Shown piece after piece: positions 6,180-10,667 of a stretch of DNA of 10,667 nucleotides (positions are counted from its first letter, which is position 1; every line of letters starts with the position of its first letter). The notes under the pieces are model-generated. The model was given only the letters and a program-made list of their open reading frames with translations. It was not told where the DNA came from and made no database searches. Source of the stretch: CF-161 sp035263645 (lineage in GTDB: Bacteria; Chloroflexota; Dormibacteria; Dormibacterales; Dormibacteraceae). The DNA is taken from NCBI GenBank assembly GCA_035263645.1, contig DATFRD010000209.1, positions 1-10,667 on the forward strand, written 5' to 3'. Position numbers and translations under genes: made by a program.

Positions 6180-7340
6180 TCAGCCTGGCTTGCGGCCCAT
6201 GGCGACGGTGAAGCGGCTCAGAGAGTGATGCTCCTCCCACTCCTGCTGCGCCGCAGTGACCAGCTCCAGGAACTCCTGCTCGGAGACGCCGACCTTCTCG
6301 AAGAGGCCGGCCGTGCGGATGAACAGGGCGCGAAAGTCCGTGGCCATCATGGACCCGATCCGGCCCCCCCACTCCCCAATCGAGACCGTGCCCTCTCGTG
6401 TCTCGACGTCGATCAGGCCGGCCCGGCGCGCGCGCTCGCCCAGGCTCCGGAAGATGATCCCCGTGGTGTCCAGGCCCGCGTTCCTGCCCAGCCGCCACGC
6501 CATCTCGAACACGCGCCTGGTCGCCTGCCCGGCCGGGGCGATATCGAACTCCATCTCTACCAGCTCCAGCCAACCATGCGGCCGCGTCACGCGGACGAGC
6601 TCGGTCATCGTCCTGGCCCAGTCCTTGACCGGAATCCCGGCCATCAGGAAGCGCTGGTGGACGAAGTCGAACCGACCGTCTGCGAAGGGAAGGCCCTGGA
6701 GCAGGTTGCCCCGCACGAAGCGGTAGGTCGGCGGCCACGGCCGCTTGCTCACCTCCAGATCGAAGCCGATGACATGCGCGTCGGGGAACTTCGCGCTGAG
6801 CTCGTAGGCCCACAGCCCGGTGCCGCAGCCCACGTCCAGTATCCGAGCCGGCTGCTCCAGCGGCGCCAGGTAGTTCGCGCCCAGGCGCTCCTGCAGCGCG
6901 TAGTGCTGGACGTCCAGGCGATCGATCTCGGCCTCATTGCGGGGCAGGAAGTAGGCCACGTCGCCGCCCTGGCGGGCCTGGGCCGCGGAGGCGACCTCCT
7001 CGTCGCTCGGCACCTCGAGTGACCATTCCACCACACCCAGCTCCCCGGCCATCTCCGCGAGTGAGCTCAGCGTGCCCAGCCGGCGCTGCACCGTCGCCCG
7101 GCCTCTGCCTCGACGACGGAGCTCGACCGCGAAATCCAGGATCAGGCGCCGGCCCTGCTGGTGGCTCTCGAGCAGATCCGCGACCGCGTCCGCCAGCGTC
7201 TTGCCTCGAACGCGCGCGAAGTCCTGCAGGTCGGTGGCGTAGGCCTGACGCGTGCGGTGCGACCAGCCGGCCAGGAACCGCTCGACCAGCCTCTCGGCGC
7301 CCTCCCCCGCGGTCCTCCCGGCGGCCATGTAGGTGCCCAC
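6180..7340 (-). CDS. Tyrosine-recombinase core-binding domain fused to LaeA-like methyltransferase
   Basis: A 386-residue chimera. Residues about 14-110 read as the SAM-like (sterile-alpha-type fold) core-binding domain of phage/XerC-type integrases: ERLVERFLAGWSHRTRQAYA, TDLQDFARVRGKTLADAVAD, then RATVQRRLGTLSSLAEMAGE and LGVVEWSLEVP. The recombinase catalytic domain with its R..HRY residues is absent. From about 126 a complete class I methyltransferase follows: YFLPRNEAEIDRLDVQHY, motif I ILDVGCGTGLW (167-177), GFDLE with Asp194, RFDFVHQRFL (223-232), RPHGWLELVE (253-262) and a normal C-terminus ending in SRFTVAMGRKPG. It resembles LaeA-type (Methyltransf_23-like) enzymes, which use S-adenosylmethionine on unknown substrates. 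Starts: GTG 7340 or ATG 7328; TAGAGT 10 nt before the ATG may be a leaderless -10. An internal GTG at 6959 with GGGCGG upstream could yield a free methyltransferase of about 259 residues. The domains lie in one uninterrupted frame. Confidence 0.85.
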   Translation of the reverse strand: MGTYMAAGRTAGEGAERLVERFLAGWSHRTRQAYATDLQDFARVRGKTLADAVADLLESHQQGRRLILDFAVELRRRGRGRATVQRRLGTLSSLAEMAGELGVVEWSLEVPSDEEVASAAQARQGGDVAYFLPRNEAEIDRLDVQHYALQERLGANYLAPLEQPARILDVGCGTGLWAYELSAKFPDAHVIGFDLEVSKRPWPPTYRFVRGNLLQGLPFADGRFDFVHQRFLMAGIPVKDWARTMTELVRVTRPHGWLELVEMEFDIAPAGQATRRVFEMAWRLGRNAGLDTTGIIFRSLGERARRAGLIDVETREGTVSIGEWGGRIGSMMATDFRALFIRTAGLFEKVGVSEQEFLELVTAAQQEWEEHHSLSRFTVAMGRKPG

Positions 7341-7466
7341 TCTACAGGCGGAGCCCAGGCGATGGCCGGTGAGCGTGCGGCCACGCGGATGAGGACCATA
7401 GATCCAACCGTCATCTGTCGCTCCGCCCGCGGAAGGCCGGCCTCTCGGACCGGTTCCGTACTCAGA

Positions 7467-8198
7467 CTAAACGCGCTCTGGCCGGGTGAAGCGCGCGTCT
7501 CGCTGGACCGCCTCCAGCCAGGCCCGCAGTGGGAATCCGGAGGCAGCCAGGTCGCGGCGGGCCTGCTCCATGTCGTACTCGACCCGCCTGACGGACGGTC
7601 GCCCCGCATCGACCAGCAGGTAGGCGGCCCGGGGGTCGCCGTCCCACGGCAGCCCCACGCTGCCGCAGTTCGCCACGATGAGGCCGGGCAGCTCGCGCAC
7701 GAACGGCCGGTGGATATGGCCATACACGGCCACATCGGCGTCCTGTCCGCCGTAGGTGGCGGCCAGCTCCGTGTCCGCCGCCTCTGGCGCCGGCGCCCGC
7801 CAGAGGTCGCCCGGGCTGGCGTGGACCAGCCGCACGCCGCCGGTACTGCGCTCCTCCGGCAGCGAGCGCAGCCAGGCCAGCCGCTGCTCGCCCAGCCGCT
7901 CGGCCGCCCATGGGCCGAGCACGCCGAACAGCACGTCCAGCCACGAACGCAGCCGGGGCGCCCGCTGCTCCTGCTCGGCGCGAGCGGCAGGCTTCCACAG
8001 CATCTGGTCGGTGTTGCCGACGAGCCCCGGCCAGGCCAGCTCACGGAGGCGGTCCACGACCTCGGCCGGCCGGGGACCTAGCACAGCGGTGTCGCCGGCC
8101 TGCAGAACCACGTCGGGGCTGGTCAGCCGCAGGTCGGCGACCACCGCCTCCAGTGCAGCCAGGTTGCCGTGGAAGTCGGAGACGACCGCTACCCGCAC
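7467..8198 (-). CDS. Calcineurin-like metallophosphoesterase (YfcE/MJ0936-type)
   Basis: A 243-residue cytosolic phosphoesterase with all metal-binding motifs in order: SDFHGN (Asp8, His10), GDTAVLG (Asp36), GNTD (Asn62, in place of the commoner GNHD), HASPGD (His126) and GHIHRP (His161, His163), plus NCGSVGLPWDG typical of small prokaryotic phosphodiesterases. Family members hydrolyse phosphodiesters or phosphomonoesters with two divalent metals; the substrate is not inferable. The frame extends upstream to 8273, but the family begins right at RVAVVSDFHGN, so the GTG at 8198 was chosen. GGAGG lies 12 nt before it, somewhat far for a standard ribosome binding site. A 126-bp gap separates it from the chimeric methyltransferase on the same strand. 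Confidence 0.9.
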   Translation of the reverse strand: MRVAVVSDFHGNLAALEAVVADLRLTSPDVVLQAGDTAVLGPRPAEVVDRLRELAWPGLVGNTDQMLWKPAARAEQEQRAPRLRSWLDVLFGVLGPWAAERLGEQRLAWLRSLPEERSTGGVRLVHASPGDLWRAPAPEAADTELAATYGGQDADVAVYGHIHRPFVRELPGLIVANCGSVGLPWDGDPRAAYLLVDAGRPSVRRVEYDMEQARRDLAASGFPLRAWLEAVQRDARFTRPERV

Positions 8199-8360
8199 AC
8201 CGCGCAAACGCCTCCACGGTGATGATGCTCTGCCACGACTTCTCGGCTCTTGCACGAACATCAGACTGGGCATCGGCCATTGCTGGCTCGATGACCGTTC
8301 TGTCCCGGCCAGTCGCCGGTCGACGCCCCCCGGCTGCTGGGCCGGCGAGCTGGCGTCCTC

Positions 8361-8681
8361 TTATGCCCCCGGTGGCCTGTAGTCGACCGACTTCCTTGCC
8401 GCCTGGTCGATCTCTTCCGGGGTGAGCAGCAGCACCGTCTTCGTGCGTACCGCTCCCGATGCGCCGGCGGCGATGCAGACTGCGGCAGCCGTGACATTGT
8501 CGGGGAATTCGCCGATCACGTAGACGTCATCCTCGCCAAAGGCGTAGTAGAGGCCTTCGATGTTTCCTCCCAGACTCCGAGCGAGGTTCTCGAGCGTTGT
8601 CTTTCGGCCAGTGCCGCCTTCTTTGAGCAGACCCTTCAGTCCGTCCGAAGAGTACGAACCCTGGATCAGAAACTTCGGCAT
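8361..8681 (-). CDS. GYD-domain protein
   Basis: A 106-residue protein that matches the GYD family (a small alpha/beta ferredoxin-like fold of unknown function) over its full length. Landmarks are MPKFLIQGSYSSDGLKGLLK (1-20), GLYYAFGEDDVYVIGEFPDN (43-62), the Ala-rich helix, and TPEEIDQAARKSVDYRPPG near the end. It has no signal peptide or membrane segment. The start is secured by GGAG 8 nt upstream. Codons here look less GC-biased than in the neighbours, which could mean separate acquisition. No function should be assigned. Confidence 0.88.
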   Translation of the reverse strand: MPKFLIQGSYSSDGLKGLLKEGGTGRKTTLENLARSLGGNIEGLYYAFGEDDVYVIGEFPDNVTAAAVCIAAGASGAVRTKTVLLLTPEEIDQAARKSVDYRPPGA

Positions 8682-8689
8682 GTGATCTT

Positions 8690-8695
8690 CTCCTC
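8690..8695 (-). promoter_or_regulatory. Ribosome binding site of the GYD gene
   Basis: The minus strand reads GAGGAG, with GGAG ending 8 nt before the ATG at 8681. It is the best Shine-Dalgarno in the window and fixes the start. Confidence 0.75.
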
Positions 8696-9076
8696 GTCAA
8701 TCTGGGTCCCTGCGCCAACAACAGGTCTACCAGCGTCCGTAGCCTGTGACAGCTACCCGACAGCAGAGATGATGGTAGTGCAGGCCCGATGCGTCAAGAC
8801 GCGGCGATGTAGCTCATTGATCACCGCTTCCGCATCTGCAGGATGCTCGAACCCGGAGATGGGGGCGCGTTCATCGCGTTCATCGTCGCCATGGTCATCG
8901 CGAGGAACCTGAGCCGGTCGCGAGCCTGAATCGACAGCCTGTAAGGTCGGGCGAGTCGCGCTGGCCTCGAGCAGCGGCGACCACCACGCCTGCCGGCGGC
9001 GGCACAGCGTCCCGTAGTGGAGGGGGCGCTCGGCTGGCCCACACTAGCCGGCGACCCCCGCCGGCGACGACCCGGG
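8696..9076. other. Long intergenic gap between the divergent GYD gene and dapD
   Basis: About 380 bp without a convincing gene. A plus-strand frame at 8843-8929 could encode a 28-residue peptide with a hydrophobic middle (AFIAFIVAMVIA), but it has no ribosome binding site. The string GCGGCGATGTAGCTCA near 8800 resembles the first 16 nt of a tRNA, but no D-stem partner, anticodon arm or T-arm follows. The promoters of both flanking genes should lie here; only the TACCGT at 9077 was picked out. Confidence 0.4.
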
Positions 9077-9082
9077 TACCGT
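9077..9082 (+). promoter_or_regulatory. Possible leaderless -10 box (TACCGT) for dapD
   Basis: TACCGT lies 8 nt before the GTG start at 9091, and no Shine-Dalgarno is present. This is the TANNNT arrangement of actinobacterial leaderless transcripts and the same hexamer as upstream of the cupin gene. Confidence 0.35.
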
Positions 9083-9090
9083 GACGAACT

Positions 9091-10038
9091 GTGACCGAAC
9101 ACCTGACGACCGGCGCGTGGGGCCTCGGCCTCGCCACCGTGACCGCCGACGGCCAGCCGCTCGACGTCTGGTACCCGACCGATCACCTGGGGCTCGGCGA
9201 GATGCCGTCGGGCACGACGCTCGGCGAGCCGACGCGCAACCTGATAGGACCGCGACCACTCCTGGGCCTCAGCCTTGTCGAGGTGCGCACCAGGATCGGC
9301 TCCCTCGCCGATGCTCCTGTCGACGCAGCCGATGCGTACCTGCGATTGCATTTGCTGTCCGGCCGGGCGATCCGACCCCACCAGGCCAACCTCGACGGCG
9401 TCTTCGGCGTGCTCACAAACGCGGCGTGGACGTCGGCCGGACCGTGCCTGCCGGAGCGCGTCGACGAGCTGCGGTTGCTGGAGCGCGCCGCCCGCCGCTA
9501 CCTCACCGTGTATGGCGTCGACAAGTTCCCCCGCATGATCGACTACGTGACGCCGTCCGGCGTGCGGATCGCCGACGCCGACAGAGTGCGCCTCGGCGCC
9601 CACCTCTCGCCCGGCACCGTCGTCATGCACGAGGGCTTCGTGAACTTCAACGCCGGCACGCTCGGAACGTCCATGGTGGAGGGCCGCATCTCCGCGGGCG
9701 TCATCGTCGGCGACGGGTCGGACGTGGGTGGGGGCGCGTCGATCATGGGTACGCTCTCGGGCGGCGGCAAGGAGGTCGTCAGCGTCGGCGAGCGCTGCCT
9801 GATCGGCGCGAACGCGGGCATCGGCATCTCGCTCGGCGACGACTGCGTCGTCGAAGCCGGCTGCTACATCACGGCCGGCTCGAAGGTGACCGTGCCGGGC
9901 GGCGCCGTCGTGAAGGCCGCGACGCTGTCCGGCGTGTCCGGCGTGCTGTACCTGCGTAACTCGATCACCGGTGCGCTGGAGGCCCGCTCGCGGACCGGCC
10001 GCGGCATCGAGTTGAACGCGGCGCTACACGCGCATTAG
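9091..10038 (+). CDS. dapD: 2,3,4,5-tetrahydropyridine-2,6-dicarboxylate N-succinyltransferase
   Basis: A 315-residue match in length and sequence pattern to the mycobacterial-type DapD. This cytosolic trimeric enzyme succinylates tetrahydrodipicolinate with succinyl-CoA in the diaminopimelate/lysine pathway, feeding peptidoglycan and lysine synthesis. Landmarks: AYLRLHLLSGRAIRPH (82-97), FGVLTNAAWTSAGPC (105-119), VYGVDKFPRMIDYV (140-153), then a left-handed beta-helix of hexapeptide repeats, LGAHLSPGTVVMHEGFVNFN (168-187), MVEGRISAGVIVGDGSDVGG (195-214) with the conserved acidic residue Glu197, and GANAGIGISLGDDCVVEAG (239-257). The GTG start at 9091 gives the usual N-terminus. It stands alone on the plus strand, not in a dap operon. 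As a core gene it suggests mobile DNA did not replace this part of the window. Confidence 0.95.
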   Translation: MTEHLTTGAWGLGLATVTADGQPLDVWYPTDHLGLGEMPSGTTLGEPTRNLIGPRPLLGLSLVEVRTRIGSLADAPVDAADAYLRLHLLSGRAIRPHQANLDGVFGVLTNAAWTSAGPCLPERVDELRLLERAARRYLTVYGVDKFPRMIDYVTPSGVRIADADRVRLGAHLSPGTVVMHEGFVNFNAGTLGTSMVEGRISAGVIVGDGSDVGGGASIMGTLSGGGKEVVSVGERCLIGANAGIGISLGDDCVVEAGCYITAGSKVTVPGGAVVKAATLSGVSGVLYLRNSITGALEARSRTGRGIELNAALHAH

Positions 10039-10217
10039 ACGGCGTGTGCCCGCGCGCCAGCCTGTCCTGTTCAAGAAGGACGATCACGGTCGCGGAGCAT
10101 CCAGCTGAGGGATCGCACCCGATCGAGTGGCCGGGCATCCGGCGCGGCCTGGGCGGTCGGTGGGTGGGAAGCGTGGACGCCGGACCTGGCGCTCCAGGAC
10201 GCGCAGCTGGTGAGTAA
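10039..10217. other. Gap between dapD and the tRNA-Ser half
   Basis: No gene is supported. GTCCT (10064-10068) and AGGAC (10077-10081) could form a weak 5-bp hairpin 25 nt after the dapD stop. The open frames crossing this stretch on the minus strand are arginine/proline-rich and run through the tRNA fragment, so they are not credible proteins. Confidence 0.4.
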
Positions 10218-10274
10218 TGGCGGAGAGGGTGGGATTCGAACCCACGACACGGTTGCCCGCGTACGGCATTTCCA
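10218..10274 (-). tRNA. 3' half of a tRNA-Ser(GGA), 5' half missing; att-like site
   Basis: On the minus strand, in order: anticodon loop CTGGAAA (anticodon GGA), the 3' side of the anticodon stem TGCCG, a long variable arm TACGCGG-GCAA-CCGTGTC as in class II tRNAs, a perfect T-arm GTGGG-TTCGAAT-CCCAC, acceptor 3' strand CCTCTCC, discriminator G and encoded CCA. The upstream bases (AAGTCAGAA) do not pair with TGCCG, and no D-arm or GGAGAGG acceptor strand is present. The 3' half is well preserved while the 5' half is missing. This is what tyrosine-recombinase integration into the anticodon loop leaves at one element end. It is a tRNA remnant, not a functional gene. Confidence 0.8.
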
Positions 10275-10370
10275 GTTCTGACTTGGGGGGTCCAGGATCG
10301 TCCCGTGAGCCGTGCGCCGTGATCCAGGGACCGCCGGCCAGTCTTTGGGCGTCCACCGTCGCCCACCGGT

Positions 10371-10391
10371 GTTGGCGTCACGGTTGGCGTC
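10371..10391. repeat. Two GTTGGCGTC direct repeats, 12-bp period
   Basis: GTTGGCGTC occurs exactly at 10371-10379 and 10383-10391, between the two tRNA halves. Short direct repeats beside an attachment core may be integrase arm-binding sites. The alternative is chance in GC-rich DNA. Confidence 0.45.
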
Positions 10392-10420
10392 GCCGTCGAG
10401 GGCCTTGCGAGTCACAGCGC

Positions 10421-10471
10421 GTGGGGACGACGTAGGGCTCGGACCAACGACCAGAGGATTATGAGTGCCTC
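10421..10471 (-). tRNA. Decayed 3' half of a tRNA with CAT anticodon (tRNA-Met-like)
   Basis: The minus strand shows anticodon loop CTCATAA (anticodon CAT at 10461-10463), 3' anticodon stem TCCTC, variable loop TGGTC, T-stem GTTGG, T-loop TCCGAGC, T-stem CCTAC and acceptor strand GTCGTCC. All have exactly tRNA spacing (5-5-5-7-5-7). Signs of decay: one T-stem mismatch (U-U), TCCGAGC instead of TTCGAGC, an extra C in the 5' anticodon stem (GAGGCA for GAGGA), no D-arm, no 5' acceptor strand, and CCAC instead of a clean discriminator plus CCA. It is a remnant on the same strand as the tRNA-Ser half, about 150 bp away. Confidence 0.65.
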
Positions 10472-10667
10472 GCGGACCGAACTCGAAGGGGGCAGCGGCG
10501 CGCTCCGCGAGTTCAACGGCTCCCTGGCCGACCCGCCTGGTCCTGAGCTCTCTGCTGCACCCGGTGCAGCACTGGCGCAGGCACTCCAGCTGGAGCATCC
10601 GTCTGCGTCTGGCGCTCCCGGTTTCGGGGCCTGACGGTTCCGCCCGGCGTTCTCCGGGTGGCGACGC
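10472..10667. other. Right end of the window, no gene seen
   Basis: No supported coding region. A second palindrome, CTCCAGCTGGAG (10584-10595), follows the 19-bp one at 10553. Minus-strand frames here give Arg/Ala/Pro-rich products without recognisable motifs. A mobile element or the remaining tRNA cluster may continue beyond the window. Confidence 0.35.
10553..10571. repeat. Perfect 9-bp-arm palindrome
   Basis: TGCTGCACC and its exact complement GGTGCAGCA flank a single central C. With one base between the arms it is more likely a protein-binding dyad than an RNA hairpin. Confidence 0.6.

Noticed and set aside
8041..8280. Minus-strand frame beginning MADAQSDVRARAEKSW upstream of the metallophosphoesterase
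   Set aside because: The first 30 residues look protein-like, but the rest is the phosphoesterase gene out of frame, no ribosome binding site precedes it, and no family was recognised.
8800..8870. tRNA-like 5' end (GCGGCGATGTAGCTCA)
   Set aside because: No D-stem complement, anticodon arm, T-arm or matching acceptor strand follows, so it is probably chance.
8843..8929. 28-codon plus-strand peptide with a hydrophobic centre
   Set aside because: No ribosome binding site and too short to judge; kept only as a note in the intergenic entry.
10071..10598. 175-codon minus-strand frame through the tRNA halves
   Set aside because: It reads through structured tRNA remnants, a well-known source of spurious proteins, and has no domain.
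1..10667. CRISPR array, rRNA gene or complete insertion sequence
   Set aside because: No regularly spaced repeats, no rRNA-like sequence and no transposase were seen on either strand.

Overview
The window is a high-GC bacterial segment. An actinobacterial or related deep-branching lineage is the best guess. This rests on a mycobacterial-type tetrahydrodipicolinate N-succinyltransferase (DapD), a PPOX-class F420-type oxidoreductase, GTG starts and few Shine-Dalgarno sites. Two starts have a TACCGT -10-like hexamer 7-8 nt upstream, which fits leaderless transcription. The genus cannot be named from the sequence.

Left part (1-5421): the minus strand carries a cysteine-dioxygenase-like cupin, an S9 prolyl-oligopeptidase-family peptidase and an acetamidase/formamidase-family amidase, separated by hairpin-rich gaps. 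A GNAT acetyltransferase diverges from the amidase and converges on a multi-helix membrane protein resembling cytochrome b561. That membrane protein diverges from the PPOX/F420 gene across a 27-bp gap containing three TTTGC repeats.

Middle (5422-6180): no intact gene is visible. Three gene ends can be read: the C-terminus of a methyltransferase and the C-terminus of a beta-propeller protein (both minus strand), and the N-terminus of an MMPL/RND-like transporter (plus strand). It looks like a patch of gene debris.

Right part (6180-10667): the most unusual gene is at 6180-7340 (minus). One open frame joins the N-terminal core-binding domain of a tyrosine recombinase to a complete LaeA-like SAM-dependent methyltransferase, with no recombinase catalytic domain. 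It is followed by a metallophosphoesterase and a GYD-domain protein (both minus) and dapD (plus), a lysine/peptidoglycan biosynthesis gene. Beyond dapD lie two tRNA 3' halves on the minus strand. The first is a well-preserved tRNA-Ser half starting at the anticodon loop; the second is a decayed tRNA-Met half. Neither has a 5' half. With nearby direct repeats and palindromes, this looks like an attachment-site scar where mobile elements have integrated.

Overall, ordinary metabolic genes sit among traces of tyrosine-recombinase-mediated integration and decay: tRNA-half att-like sites, gene stubs and a recombinase DNA-binding domain captured by a methyltransferase.
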